DNA of 64,000 bases from a bacterium (GCA_020849855.1 JADZFO010000060.1:45362-109361), one strand, 5' to 3'. Shown: positions 1-8,790, counted from the first letter of the stretch. Notes: generated by a model not told the origin, from the sequence alone. Translations and numbers: made by a program.

Positions 1-1245
1 AGCGCCAACGGCCTGGTGCAGGGTTGGCAGAATGATCTGCCAGACGTTCGTGGGCACCGCGTCGTTGGCCAGCTTGGTCACGCCGGTGGCCCAGGCCAGG
101 AAGCCCAGCAGGTACTGCGTACCGGCCAGATGCATGACGCTCGCCCCCGCCTTGCGCAGAGCAGTAACATCCACATGATTGCCCCAGTGCCGGATGCCGG
201 CGGTCACGCAGGCCGCCAGAACGATGGTGCCGACGGCAATGTGCAGCATCACCACGCCGCCGCTGGGGTTGAAGTGCCGCACGACTGCGCCAAGGAAAAG
301 CTGGCCCACCACCAGTATCACCGCGATCACCGTGGAAACACGGTCCGCCCCGGCGGTGGCGCAAAGCTTGGGGCTGCGGCCGGAGTTGAAGAGCGCCGAG
401 GCCTGCACGCTGATGAAGCCCAGCACGCCAAGGAAGAGCTGTGCCAGCACGCCGTGCAGGAAGGCAAGGGTGGTGTCAGTAAGGGTGACACGCACACCGC
501 CCAGGATGCCCTGCGCTATCACAAGCAGGACAGCAAGCCAGGCCATTACCTTTGTCAGCGGCTTCACCCGGCTCAGGGAAACCAGCAGCGCCAGGACAAC
601 CGTGGTCAGGCCGACCAGGGTGCCAAAGAGCCGGTGCGCGTGCTCGAAATACACCGGCCCGGCCATCTTGCTCAGAGGCAGCAGAAACATGTTGTAACCA
701 AAGCTCTGCGGCCAGTCGGGCACTGACAGCGCAGCGGTATTGCCATAACTGGTAACCACGCCGCCCTTGGCGATCAACAGCAGAGTGGCAGCCACAGTGA
801 CCCAGCTGAAGACGCCAAGCCAGTCCGTGGGGGCTTTGCGCGTGTCACGCTTCGTGCGCCCGAGGGCCCCGCCAAGCACGCCGATGACTGCGCTGAGGGC
901 GAAGTAGCCCAGCAGCCAGACCAGCAGCTGCGGAGCGCCGCCGCCGCTGAGCTCGTCCTTCAGCGCGCCCAGCACCAGCAGGTTGATCAGGGCAGAAACC
1001 AGGGCGGTCCACAGGCCGCCCAGCCAGCCGCGCCCGGTGAGCTGACCGGCCCTGAAGCAGCAATAGAACAGGCAGGCCAGCATCAGCAGCAGTGTCACCC
1101 AGCGCGGCAGGAAGCCGGCCAGAGCCGGCAGGTTCCCCAGGTATCCGATGCTCCACATCGCAACGCTGGCGCCGAAACCGAGCGCAAGCACGTCGCTGAA
1201 AGCGGGATAACGTGCGATGGTCTGGTCTGAGGCTGAGCTGCTCAT
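1..1245 (-). CDS. ctaA: Heme A synthase, CtaA/COX15 family (3' end cut by window edge)
   Basis: Converts heme O to heme A in the membrane for the a-type oxidase encoded further right. The ATG at 1245 has GGAG five bases upstream, and the frame stays open for 415 codons to the edge, so the C-terminus is missing. The COX15 core begins near residue 145: GGVVTS, then LSVPDWPQSFG. The four heme-ligand His motifs follow in order: EHAHR, LHGVLAQ, MLHIAVG and, just before the edge, TLHQAVGA. Little of the core is therefore lost. About 140 residues with roughly four hydrophobic segments precede the core and are not part of the minimal family; their role is unknown. The gene is divergent from ctaB across a 177-base gap with a CRP-type palindrome. 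Confidence 0.9.
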   Translation of the reverse strand, partial: MSSSASDQTIARYPAFSDVLALGFGASVAMWSIGYLGNLPALAGFLPRWVTLLLMLACLFYCCFRAGQLTGRGWLGGLWTALVSALINLLVLGALKDELSGGGAPQLLVWLLGYFALSAVIGVLGGALGRTKRDTRKAPTDWLGVFSWVTVAATLLLIAKGGVVTSYGNTAALSVPDWPQSFGYNMFLLPLSKMAGPVYFEHAHRLFGTLVGLTTVVLALLVSLSRVKPLTKVMAWLAVLLVIAQGILGGVRVTLTDTTLAFLHGVLAQLFLGVLGFISVQASALFNSGRSPKLCATAGADRVSTVIAVILVVGQLFLGAVVRHFNPSGGVVMLHIAVGTIVLAACVTAGIRHWGNHVDVTALRKAGASVMHLAGTQYLLGFLAWATGVTKLANDAVPTNVWQIILPTLHQAVGA

Positions 1246-1333
1246 TTGTACTCCGGAATGGCGCGTCTGCGCCGCGGGCATGATACTACCAGACCATGAA
1301 ACTGGACGGGTCTCTCACAGCGACTTTCGGAAA

Positions 1334-1351
1334 TCGTGAAAGAATTCACGA
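1334..1351. promoter_or_regulatory. CRP/FNR-superfamily-type operator between ctaA and ctaB
   Basis: Perfect 18-bp palindrome TCGTGAAAGAATTCACGA, i.e. half sites CGTGA and TCACG with a 6-base spacer, the geometry of CRP-type sites (TGTGA-N6-TCACA). A near-identical site lies upstream of actA at 18485-18502. It sits between divergent ctaA and ctaB, upstream of a TATACT -10-like hexamer at 1383. The regulator is not in the window. Confidence 0.5.
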
Positions 1352-1382
1352 GAAAAAAAGGCGATTGCCTCTGTCCGCTTTG

Positions 1383-1388
1383 TATACT
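1383..1388 (+). promoter_or_regulatory. Possible -10 element for ctaB
   Basis: TATACT, with no good -35 at 16-18 bp. The palindrome centred at 1342.5 lies about 40 bp upstream, which would suit an activator-dependent promoter. Inference from spacing only. Confidence 0.3.
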
Positions 1389-1422
1389 ACCTGATACGTC
1401 CGCGCAGGCGGCGTGGTCTGGC

Positions 1423-2394
1423 ATGATCATCATCACGACACTTCGAATGCTGCTGGAGCTGGGCAAGGCCCGCCTCTCGGCGCTTGTCGTCATGACGACC
1501 CTTGCCGGCTACTTTCTGGCCAGTCGCGGCTCTGTCGATCTGCAGCTGCTGGGCTGGACTGCGGTCGGCACCGCGCTCTCGGCCTGGGCCGCCAATGCCC
1601 TGAATCAGTGGCGCGAGCGCCAGCTCGACGCCAGGATGAAGCGCACCATGCGCCGCCCGCTGCCCGCTGGGCATATCAGCCCGCCGGTGGCCCTGCTGCT
1701 TGGTATCCTGGCCGCGGTGTGGGGTGTGATGATTCTCGCGCTGGCCGTGAACCTGCTGACCGCCGCGCTCTCCGCGCTGACCATCGTCCTGTACGTTCTG
1801 GTCTATACGCCGATGAAGGTCGCATCGCCGGCGAACACACTTGTCGGCTCTCTTTGCGGCGCCATACCTCCCCTGATGGGCTGGACCGCCGCTTCTGGCA
1901 ACATCGGCTTCGGCGGACTGGTCCTGGGCCTGGTGCTTTTTGTCTGGCAGGTTCCGCATTTCCTTGGTCTGGCCTGGCTTTACCGTGAAGACTACGAGCT
2001 CGGCGGCTTCAAGATGCTGCCCGTCGTGCAGCCCGAAGGCACCAGCACAGCGGCAATGGCCCTGGTCTACAGCCTGGCGTTGATCCCTGTCGCCCTGCTG
2101 CTTTCCATCAGCGGCCTCAGCGGCGCGCTATATGGCGTCGCAGCCGTGCTGCTGGGCTCTGTGATGGTCTGGCTCAGCCTGCGCTTCTATCGCCAGCGCA
2201 GCAAACCCAATGCGCGGGCGCTCTTCCTGGCCAGCCTGGTCTATCTGCCGGTGCTGCTGCTCTTCATGGTCTTCAACCCTGGGCCATCGGCCTTCCGCAC
2301 AGAGGTCGCCGCAGGGGACAGTGTGCCGCTGCTGATTGAGCCCGCCAATGCCGGGGAACCCGCGGCCCAGCTGCAAAGCGGCAGCCGGCGCTGA
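1423..2394 (+). CDS. ctaB: Protoheme IX farnesyltransferase (heme O synthase)
   Basis: Farnesylates protoheme to heme O, the step before CtaA. This is an integral-membrane UbiA-superfamily prenyltransferase with about eight to nine hydrophobic helices. Motifs seen: LGKARLSALVVMTT near the start, the prenyl-diphosphate/Mg motif NQWRERQLDARMKRTMRRPLP (residues about 65-85), YTPMK, and FVWQVPHFLGLAW followed by REDYELGGFKMLP. I chose ATG 1423 (MIIITTLRM); the frame is open upstream to 1336, but the extra residues are not family-like. ATG 1447 is an alternative start. The stop at 2394 is one base before the ATG of the DUF3179 gene, so the two are probably co-transcribed. Confidence 0.93.
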   Translation: MIIITTLRMLLELGKARLSALVVMTTLAGYFLASRGSVDLQLLGWTAVGTALSAWAANALNQWRERQLDARMKRTMRRPLPAGHISPPVALLLGILAAVWGVMILALAVNLLTAALSALTIVLYVLVYTPMKVASPANTLVGSLCGAIPPLMGWTAASGNIGFGGLVLGLVLFVWQVPHFLGLAWLYREDYELGGFKMLPVVQPEGTSTAAMALVYSLALIPVALLLSISGLSGALYGVAAVLLGSVMVWLSLRFYRQRSKPNARALFLASLVYLPVLLLFMVFNPGPSAFRTEVAAGDSVPLLIEPANAGEPAAQLQSGSRR

Positions 2395-2395
2395 G

Positions 2396-3601
2396 ATGAG
2401 CAGCCCGGAGCCCGGACAGCAGCCTGGGCCTGCGCCTCGCCAGGATTCCATACAAGTTGCGCCAGGCAGGCGCTACAGTCCGGGGCTGATCCTGCTCTGG
2501 ACTGCTGTGGTCTGTATCTGCATTGCCGCCGGAGTGCGTGTTGTGCTGCTGGTTCAGCAGGCGCGCAAGGACAGCCCGGGGACAACTTCAGACCCCGCTT
2601 CCTTTGGCTACGACCTGAGCAGCTTTACATTGCCCCGCGAGGCCCTTGCAGTGCGACGCGCGCCGGGGGTCTTCAAGCCCCAGCGTTACCACGAGCTGCT
2701 GACCGCCGCGCAGATCGCCGAGAAGAATGCCCGCGAGCACGGCAAGACACTTGTCGGCTCGGACCGCGTGATCGGCGTGGAGATAAACGGCGAGGCCCGG
2801 GCCTATCCCCTGCGCTTCCTGAACTGGCACGAGGTCTGCAATGACAGCCTGGGCGGTGAGCAGATCGCCGTGACCTACAGCGGCCTGAGCGACTCCGCGA
2901 CGGTCTTTCTGCTGCGCGGGCTCGCGCCAGCCGCCGGCGTTGATACGGCCTGGCCGGCGGGCCTGAAGGACAGCGGCCTTGTCCATAACTCCATCGCCCT
3001 GCTGAGCGAGGAATGGCTGCCGGCGGCGCAGGCAAACCTCTGGCGCCAGCTCGACGGCATGGCCATCGCCGGACCGCGCCAGGGCGAGCGTCTGGAGCGA
3101 CTGCCGCTTGCGCTTTGCGAATGGTCGGACTGGGCCGCGGCTCATCCAGGCAGCACAGTTGCCGGGCCAGACCCGGCCGCGCATGAGCAGTACAAGAGCA
3201 ACCCCTACGGCGCCTACTTCCAGACCCAGCGCCTTGACTTTCCAGTCCTGCCGGAGCCCGCTAAGTTCAGAGGCCAGCATGGCGAGTGGCGCAAGAGCCG
3301 CTGTCTGATCCTGCGCTGGAAAGGTGAGGACTACTGGTGCCCCTTTGGCCTGCTGATCGGCAGTGAGGTGCAGGATGGCGTCAACCGGATGAAGTTGAGC
3401 GCGGCCGGGCAGCAGTTCAGCTTTGCCTGGCGCCCTGCAGAGGAAGGCTTCTCCCAGGAGAGCGCCTGGATGGAGCCGGCTGCACTGCCGGAGGCCGGTC
3501 TGAGTTGTCTGGGCTGCGGGCTTTATTTCGCCTGCGAGGCCAGCCTGGGTAAGGAGAAGATGCTGCCCGACAGCTTCATGCGGGAGTTCTCCGGGCGCTG
3601 A
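2396..3601 (+). CDS. DUF3179 domain-containing membrane-anchored protein
   Basis: 401 residues from ATG 2396. One N-terminal membrane anchor (LILLWTAVVCICIAAGVRVV) and a long extracytoplasmic DUF3179 domain are visible. The family signature is clear: VIGVEINGEARAYPLRFLNWHEVCND, then GGEQIAVTY, then a hydrophobic strand. In most family members the next residues are PLC-x-x with a CxxC-like pair; here they read SGLSDSATVF, so those cysteines are lost. A different cysteine pair occurs near the C-terminus (LSCLGCGLYFAC). DUF3179 has no established reaction. Placement directly behind ctaB suggests a link to oxidase biogenesis or extracytoplasmic redox or metal handling, but this is inference. Confidence 0.8.
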   Translation: MSSPEPGQQPGPAPRQDSIQVAPGRRYSPGLILLWTAVVCICIAAGVRVVLLVQQARKDSPGTTSDPASFGYDLSSFTLPREALAVRRAPGVFKPQRYHELLTAAQIAEKNAREHGKTLVGSDRVIGVEINGEARAYPLRFLNWHEVCNDSLGGEQIAVTYSGLSDSATVFLLRGLAPAAGVDTAWPAGLKDSGLVHNSIALLSEEWLPAAQANLWRQLDGMAIAGPRQGERLERLPLALCEWSDWAAAHPGSTVAGPDPAAHEQYKSNPYGAYFQTQRLDFPVLPEPAKFRGQHGEWRKSRCLILRWKGEDYWCPFGLLIGSEVQDGVNRMKLSAAGQQFSFAWRPAEEGFSQESAWMEPAALPEAGLSCLGCGLYFACEASLGKEKMLPDSFMREFSGR

Positions 3602-3604
3602 GCA

Positions 3605-3622
3605 GGGCAGGGCAGGGCAGGG
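3605..3622 (+). repeat. Four G-tracts at 5-bp period (G-quadruplex motif) between convergent genes
   Basis: GGG at 3605, 3610, 3615 and 3620, each separated by CA. This tandem GCAGG array satisfies the G3N2 quadruplex pattern on the + strand. It fills the 45-base gap between the convergent stops of the DUF3179 gene and the oxidase operon; no ordinary terminator hairpin was seen there. Confidence 0.6.
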
Positions 3623-3646
3623 AGTCTGGCGCGCCGATACCTGGCC

Positions 3647-4306
3647 TCAGGTCGTGACCAGCAGCAGAGTGAAGAGCACAACCCACACAACGTCAAGGAA
3701 GTGCCAGTACTGGCCAAGGGCGAAAAGACCGCTCAGCCTGCCCGGCTGGTAATAGCCCCTGAAGGCCCCGATAGTGCCCGTGAAGAGCCAGATCACTCCT
3801 CCGATCACATGCGCTGCATGCAGGCCGGTGAGTATGAAGAAGAGCGAGATGTAGAAGCCCGGGTTTACCGGAGTGGTGCCGGGGGCAAGGTGGGTGTCAC
3901 GCTTGGGCGCCAGCTCATTGAGCAGCGGCTTGGCCGCCTCCCAGAGTTCCTTCCAGTTGAGGGCCTGCAGTATCAGGAAGGCCAGGCCCAGCAGGAAGGT
4001 CAGCAGCATGGCGATTTTCAGCATGCCGGGGCTGCCGCCCTTTGCGCTGACGTGCGCCCAGAACAGGGTGCCGGAGGACAGGAGCAGAATCAGGGTGGAG
4101 ACCCACATGCCGCCGGGCAGCCCCGGCCAGCCGCTGGGGGGCCAGGCCGGTGCATTGACCATGACCACAATGTAGAGGATCACGCCGGAAAGGAAGAGCA
4201 TGCTCATCACGACATAGCCGATCAGCATGCCGCAGCTCGCCATTTCGGTCTTGCCAGCGCGCTGCATGCGCGGCGGCACTCCGTTGTCCTTAACCGGTAC
4301 GCTCAC
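3647..4306 (-). CDS. Cytochrome c oxidase subunit III family protein (second copy, last gene of operon)
   Basis: 219 residues, about five to six membrane helices. The family is recognised from FYISLFFILTGLHAAHVIGG followed by a final helix ending in GQYWHFLDVVWVVLFTLLLV; the two histidine-bearing helices match subunit III. The middle carries a soluble loop (WKELWEAAKPLLNELAPKRD). It is the distal gene of the act-cox operon and a paralog of the subunit III gene at 4902-5936; the subunit IV gene lies between them. Two subunit III-like genes around subunit IV is an arrangement seen in some caa3 operons with ActABCDEF. It probably stabilises the oxidase core; a separate role cannot be excluded. 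Confidence 0.85.
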   Translation of the reverse strand: MSVPVKDNGVPPRMQRAGKTEMASCGMLIGYVVMSMLFLSGVILYIVVMVNAPAWPPSGWPGLPGGMWVSTLILLLSSGTLFWAHVSAKGGSPGMLKIAMLLTFLLGLAFLILQALNWKELWEAAKPLLNELAPKRDTHLAPGTTPVNPGFYISLFFILTGLHAAHVIGGVIWLFTGTIGAFRGYYQPGRLSGLFALGQYWHFLDVVWVVLFTLLLVTT

Positions 4307-4364
4307 AGACTATCTACCCCTTAAAGCTGTCAGCCAGCCTGTCAAATACTGCTGCCGCTGGAGC

Positions 4365-4868
4365 CTACTTCAGGTTCGACTGGTAAGGCACATCAGGGGC
4401 ATAGCCCTTGATCTGCTCCGGCTTGTAGGTTGTCGTGTCGATCAGGGCAAAGGCGATGAAGAGCACGACGGCTGTAAGCGAGACGATGAAGACCACCGGA
4501 ATCATCGGACGGTCCCAGCGCATGTGCATGAAGTAGAGCACAACCAGACTGGCCTTGACCAGCGCTACCAGAAGCGCGATGACCAGATTAAGCGAGCCGA
4601 AATCGAAGAAGGTCACCCAGTAGGTCACACCGGTGAGAAAGACCAGGGTCAGGAAGACCACCGTCAGCAGGGGCAGGGAGACCACGTGGCCCACATTCTT
4701 CGGGTCGCCCTCATGGGTGTTGAAGATACCCTGGATCCGCTGCAGCATCACAAAAGGATTGGCGCTGATGGCCGGCAGGGCCGGCCCTGCGCTGGCCTGG
4801 GGCCCATGCAGGATGGCGCTACCTTCCTGGTACTGGATCTGCGGCTGCTTCTTGTTGTTCTTGCTCAT
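4365..4868 (-). CDS. ctaF: Cytochrome c oxidase subunit IV family protein
   Basis: 167 residues: an N-terminal cytosolic stretch of about 70 residues, then three helices. The characteristic middle helix VALVKASLVVLYFMHMRWDRP matches the prokaryotic caa3 subunit IV (COX4_pro) signature of a Lys-containing helix ending in FMH. The family normally has about 100 residues, so the N-terminus (PQIQYQEGSAILHG onwards) is an extension. It lies between the two subunit III genes in the same operon and is likely an accessory, assembly-stabilising subunit. Confidence 0.88.
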   Translation of the reverse strand: MSKNNKKQPQIQYQEGSAILHGPQASAGPALPAISANPFVMLQRIQGIFNTHEGDPKNVGHVVSLPLLTVVFLTLVFLTGVTYWVTFFDFGSLNLVIALLVALVKASLVVLYFMHMRWDRPMIPVVFIVSLTAVVLFIAFALIDTTTYKPEQIKGYAPDVPYQSNLK

Positions 4869-4901
4869 TTCAGTGCTCTCCGGTGCTCTGGCGCAATGCT
4901 G

Positions 4902-5936
4902 CTAGTGGATCAGGTACAGCAGCGGGAAGAGGAAGATCCAGATCAGGTCGACGATGTGCCAGTACAGGGCCACCATGTCGACCGGGGTAAACCACTCGGG
5001 CTTGTAGAGCCCCCGCATGGAGTAGATCAGGATGACAAAGATGGCGATGATGCCTGCCACCACGTGGACACCGTGCAGACCGGTCATGACGAAGTAGACC
5101 GCGAAGAAGGTCTGCACATTCTTCGGCTCTTCCATCATCACGCCGTGCTCGCCTTCGTGCTGGCGCACCTCGCGGGCCAGACCGGCGGGCGGGGCCGCAG
5201 CCGGTGCGATCTTGCTGGGGTCGATGGCCAGCGGGTCGTTGGGATCAGCAGCCGGGACGGCTGCCACCGCGCTGGCCGCGGAGTCGGCAATTGCCGGATC
5301 AGTGCTGGCATGGTGGTCGCCAGCGGTTACGCTCAGGGTGCTGTCGGCCGCAGCAGCATCCGTAGTGGCCGCAGCCGTATGCTCGCCCCCGGCGCTCGTC
5401 GCAGCGGCAGCGTGATCAGCGCCCGCTTCCGCGCCGGCGGCGTGCTCTTCACCGTGCGAGCCGACATGCGGCTGGTAGTGCTTGCCAGGCAGCAGGCCGT
5501 GCTTCCACTTCTCGCTGTACTCAACGTACTTAATGCCAAGGAAGCCGAAGGCGCAAAGCAGGGTGATGACCAGCAGGCCGATCTGCAGGCTGCGCTGGCC
5601 CAGTTGTGTGGCCCGCACCGACCAGGCGATGGTGAAGGAGGACAGCAGCAGCACAACGGTGTTGATGCCGCCCCACATCTTGTTCAGGTACTGGTGCGCG
5701 TAGACAAAGATCTCCGGGTGGTTGCCGCGATAGACCGAATAGGCGCAGAACAGGCCGCCGAAGAGCAGGATCTCGGTTGCCAGGAACAGCCACATGCCCA
5801 GCTTATCGCTTTCAAACTGCTGGCCCAGGGTCTCGAAATGGTGCTCGAGGTAGGGCGAATGCCCGTGGCCGTGCTCATGGCCGTGCTCATGATCGTGGCC
5901 CGAACCGTGTGCATGTTCTCCATGCATGAGCGACAT
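4902..5936 (-). CDS. ctaE: Cytochrome c oxidase subunit III with His-rich N-terminus and long insertion
   Basis: 344 residues. The subunit III core is split. The first half (residues about 40-130) has DKLGMWLFLATEILLFGGLFCAY and the conserved glutamate of ATEI. The second half (about 270-344) has FMVMTG-like YFVMTGLHGVHVVAG and YWHIVDLIWIFLFPLLYL. Two oddities are visible. The first 30 residues hold a run of alternating His-Gly/Glu/Asp (HGEHAHGSGHDHEHGHEH), a likely metal-binding tail. About 115 residues of Ala/Asp/Thr/His-rich low-complexity sequence (EEHAAGAEAGADHAAAATS onwards) separate the third and fourth helices. It lies immediately downstream of subunit I, 48 bases away. Confidence 0.9.
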   Translation of the reverse strand: MSLMHGEHAHGSGHDHEHGHEHGHGHSPYLEHHFETLGQQFESDKLGMWLFLATEILLFGGLFCAYSVYRGNHPEIFVYAHQYLNKMWGGINTVVLLLSSFTIAWSVRATQLGQRSLQIGLLVITLLCAFGFLGIKYVEYSEKWKHGLLPGKHYQPHVGSHGEEHAAGAEAGADHAAAATSAGGEHTAAATTDAAAADSTLSVTAGDHHASTDPAIADSAASAVAAVPAADPNDPLAIDPSKIAPAAAPPAGLAREVRQHEGEHGVMMEEPKNVQTFFAVYFVMTGLHGVHVVAGIIAIFVILIYSMRGLYKPEWFTPVDMVALYWHIVDLIWIFLFPLLYLIH

Positions 5937-5984
5937 CGCTAACCTCCCATCCCGCTGACCGGGACCGTGGTCGAGAGAATCATC

Positions 5985-7706
5985 CTAGTGTGCGGCCTCA
6001 ACCGCTGCGCCCGGGGCAGGGCTGCCTTCACGGCGCTTGTCGATATAGCCGCCGAGTTCGGGATCCCACTCCAGATGGTCGTAGTGGTAAGGCTCATCCT
6101 CCGGGACAATCGGCGGCTCATCAAAGTTGTTGTAGGGCGGCGGGCTGGTGCACTGCCATTCCAGGGTGCTCGCGCCCCAGGGGTTGGCCGGCGCCTTGCG
6201 GCCGCGGTACAGGGAAGAGATCAGGACCCAGCCGCAGATGATGAAGCCCACAAGCATGATGTAGGTTCCGACGGTCGAGGCCTGGTGGAAAGGCTGGTAC
6301 TCGGGCAGGTAGTGCGCATAGCGCCGGGGCGAACCATGCGAGCCCATGATGAACTGCGGGATGAAGGTGGCGTTGAAGCCGATGTTGACGATCAGAGCGC
6401 CAATAGTGCCCCACTTCTCGTCATACATGCGGCCGAACATCTTGGGCCACCAGTAGAACACGCCGCCAAAGAAGGCCAGGAAGGTGGAGCCCATCATCGT
6501 GTAATGGAAGTGGGCGACCACGAAGTAGGTCTCGTGCAGGTGTACGTCGGTGCCCAGCGAGCCAAGGAAGAGGCCGGTAAGGCCGCCGATGGCGAAGATC
6601 CAGATGAAGCCCAGGACCCAGATCATCGGCGTGCGGTACTGGATGCTGCCCTTCCACATCGTGGCCAGCCAGTTGAAGACCTTGACCGCCGAGGGGATCG
6701 AGACCGAGTAGGTCAGGGCGCTCATGATCATGTTCATCAGGGCGCTCTGGCCGGCGACAAACATGTGGTGGCCCCAGACAAGGAAGCCGAAGAGCGCGAT
6801 CGCGATCGAGCTGTAGGCGATGAAGCGGTAGCCGAAGATGGGCTTGCGGCTGAAAGTCGGCACCATCTCTGAGATCACAGCCATCGCCGGCAGGATCATG
6901 ATGTACACGGCCGGATGGCTGTAGAACCAGAAGAAGTGCTGGAAGAGCACGGGGTCGCCGCCCAGCGCCGGGTCGAAGATGCCGACGTGGAAGACGCGCT
7001 CGATGATCAGTAGCAGCAGGGTGATACCCAGCACCGGGGTGGCGAGAACCTGGATGATACCGGTCGCGTAGATACCCCACAGGAACAGCGGCATGTTGAA
7101 CCAGCCCATTCCCGGTGGCCGCAGCTTATGGATTGTGACGATGAAGTTCAGGCCGGTGAAGATGTTGGCAAAGCCAAGGATAAATGCCGCCGTCACCACC
7201 GGTACCACGGCCGTGTTGGTCGAGGTGCTGTAGGGCGTGTAGAAGGTCCAGCCGGTGTCAAGGCCGCCCTGGACCAGGCTGGACAGGGCCAGCAGCGCGC
7301 CGACGACAAAGAGCCAGTAGCTGGCCAGGTTCAGCTTGGGGAAGGCTACGTCCTTGGCCCCCAGCATGATCGGCAGGACAAAGTTGGCCAGGGCCGCCGG
7401 GATGCCGGGCAGGATGACCAGGAAGACCATCACCGCACCGTGGTAGGTAAAGAGCTGGTTGTACAGGTCGGGGCCGACAATGTCATCCTTGGGCGTCCAG
7501 AGCTCCGTGCGCAGCATGGTGGCAAAAAGGCCGCCGGCAAAGAAGAACAGGATGATCGACCACATGTACATCACGCCGATGCGCTTGTGGTCCAGGGTCC
7601 AGATCCAGGATGCAAAGCCCTTGGTATGGTTCAGGAAGTTGTTCTCGGCGTAACCGACGGGTGCGTCCGTCGCGCCGCTGCCAACTCTCATTCCTGTTGA
7701 AGCCAT
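5985..7706 (-). CDS. ctaD: Cytochrome c oxidase subunit I (A2-type caa3)
   Basis: 573 residues, twelve-helix heme-copper core that reduces oxygen and pumps protons. Low-spin heme ligand in [11 protein letters not shown]. CuB ligands in YSHPAVY and [10 protein letters not shown]; the two last heme ligands in [12 protein letters not shown]. Helix VI reads Y-S-H-P-A-V-Y instead of G-H-P-E-V-Y, the mark of A2-type oxidases, which lack the D-channel glutamate and use a Tyr-Ser pair. The cross-linking Tyr is kept, as is the K-channel Lys in [11 protein letters not shown]. The C-terminal 80 residues form a cytosolic tail with the usual [19 protein letters not shown]. Start ATG 7706. Confidence 0.97.
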   Translation of the reverse strand: MASTGMRVGSGATDAPVGYAENNFLNHTKGFASWIWTLDHKRIGVMYMWSIILFFFAGGLFATMLRTELWTPKDDIVGPDLYNQLFTYHGAVMVFLVILPGIPAALANFVLPIMLGAKDVAFPKLNLASYWLFVVGALLALSSLVQGGLDTGWTFYTPYSTSTNTAVVPVVTAAFILGFANIFTGLNFIVTIHKLRPPGMGWFNMPLFLWGIYATGIIQVLATPVLGITLLLLIIERVFHVGIFDPALGGDPVLFQHFFWFYSHPAVYIMILPAMAVISEMVPTFSRKPIFGYRFIAYSSIAIALFGFLVWGHHMFVAGQSALMNMIMSALTYSVSIPSAVKVFNWLATMWKGSIQYRTPMIWVLGFIWIFAIGGLTGLFLGSLGTDVHLHETYFVVAHFHYTMMGSTFLAFFGGVFYWWPKMFGRMYDEKWGTIGALIVNIGFNATFIPQFIMGSHGSPRRYAHYLPEYQPFHQASTVGTYIMLVGFIICGWVLISSLYRGRKAPANPWGASTLEWQCTSPPPYNNFDEPPIVPEDEPYHYDHLEWDPELGGYIDKRREGSPAPGAAVEAAH

Positions 7707-7761
7707 TCTTATTCCTTCCTTTGCCGCCTCGCGGCACGCCAGCCTTCAACCCGGGAGGCTC

Positions 7762-8790
7762 TTACTTCAGTGTCTTCAGGTAAGCGATCAGGTAACCGAT
7801 TTCAGCATCCTTCAGCCGGCCCTGGTAGGTAGGCATCACCGGCTGGAAGCCCTCGACAATCTTGGCCTGCGGGTCGAGGACCGATTCGCGGACGTAGTTC
7901 TCATCAACCAGCACTGTGCCCCCGTCCTTCAGCTTGGCCTCGTGTCCCCACAGGCCCTTGAAGGTCGGGCCGGTGCCGGCCTTGCCGTCGATGCTGTGGC
8001 ACTGCACGCAGCCGCGGTTGTTGTACAGGATCTCGCCGGCCTTCTCCGGCGGCAGCTTGCCCAGGTCAGACACATCCGCCAGCCAGGAGTCGAAACCGGC
8101 GCGGTCCTTGTGGACAAACACACCGGCCAGCATGTCAGAGTGCTTGGTTCCGCAGTATTCCGTGCAGAAGAGGGTGTGGCGCTGGGTGGAGGGGAACTCC
8201 TTGGCCTCTTCGTAATCCTCAACCCAGCGGGCTTCAAACCACAGCTTCGTGTAGCGGCCGGGGATCACGTCCTGCTTGATGCGGAAGTTGGGCACAAACA
8301 GGGAATGGATCACGTCCGTGCTGGTCATGACCAGGCGGATCGGCTGGCCAGCCGGCACATGCAGCTGGTCGCTGATCCATCCGTTGGGGTACTGGAAGCT
8401 CCAGGACCACTTCTGCGCCGTGACACCGATCTCATAGGAGTTCAGGGGTTCATTGCGCAGCTTGATGTAATCCTGATAAGTGAACCAGAAGATCATCACC
8501 ACCAGCAGCAGGGGAATGCCCGACCAGGTCAGCTCGAGCATCATGTTGTGGTGCGGGCTGTGCTCAACAGGGTCGCCCGGCTTGCCCTTGAAGCGCACGC
8601 CGAGGTAGACCATGCCGCCGATAATCAGCACGAAGAAGAACCAGCACAGCCACCAGATGAACCCGAAGACGCTGTCGATGTTGTGCGCGAAGCTTGAGGC
8701 CTGCGTCGGCATCATGCCCGTGGTATCCGTGTCGAGCAGCGCCAAAGGCAGGCTGCCCAGGTTTGCACCGATTGTCCCTAATCCAATCAT
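7762..8790 (-). CDS. ctaC: Cytochrome c oxidase subunit II fused to cytochrome c (CuA + heme c)
   Basis: 342 residues from ATG 8790. The start is fixed by its ATGA overlap with the SCO gene stop; the frame is open further upstream but has no family similarity. Two membrane helices (about residues 28-105) are followed by a periplasmic cupredoxin domain. The CuA site is complete: an H in TDVIHSLFVPNF and C-x3-C-x3-H-x2-M in CTEYCGTKHSDM. A C-terminal cytochrome c domain has CVQCH and a distal Met in PVMPTYQG. This is the caa3 architecture, in which electrons enter via heme c, pass to CuA and then to subunit I. Confidence 0.96.
   Translation of the reverse strand: MIGLGTIGANLGSLPLALLDTDTTGMMPTQASSFAHNIDSVFGFIWWLCWFFFVLIIGGMVYLGVRFKGKPGDPVEHSPHHNMMLELTWSGIPLLLVVMIFWFTYQDYIKLRNEPLNSYEIGVTAQKWSWSFQYPNGWISDQLHVPAGQPIRLVMTSTDVIHSLFVPNFRIKQDVIPGRYTKLWFEARWVEDYEEAKEFPSTQRHTLFCTEYCGTKHSDMLAGVFVHKDRAGFDSWLADVSDLGKLPPEKAGEILYNNRGCVQCHSIDGKAGTGPTFKGLWGHEAKLKDGGTVLVDENYVRESVLDPQAKIVEGFQPVMPTYQGRLKDAEIGYLIAYLKTLK

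Noticed and set aside
1336..1422. ctaB start at 1336
   Set aside because: The extra 29 residues overlap the CRP-type palindrome and -10 word and do not resemble CtaB.
4227..5942. 571-codon + strand open frame over the oxidase subunit III/IV genes
   Set aside because: Shadow of three well-supported minus-strand genes; sequence is low-complexity Asp/His/Gln-rich, as expected from antisense of high-GC codons.
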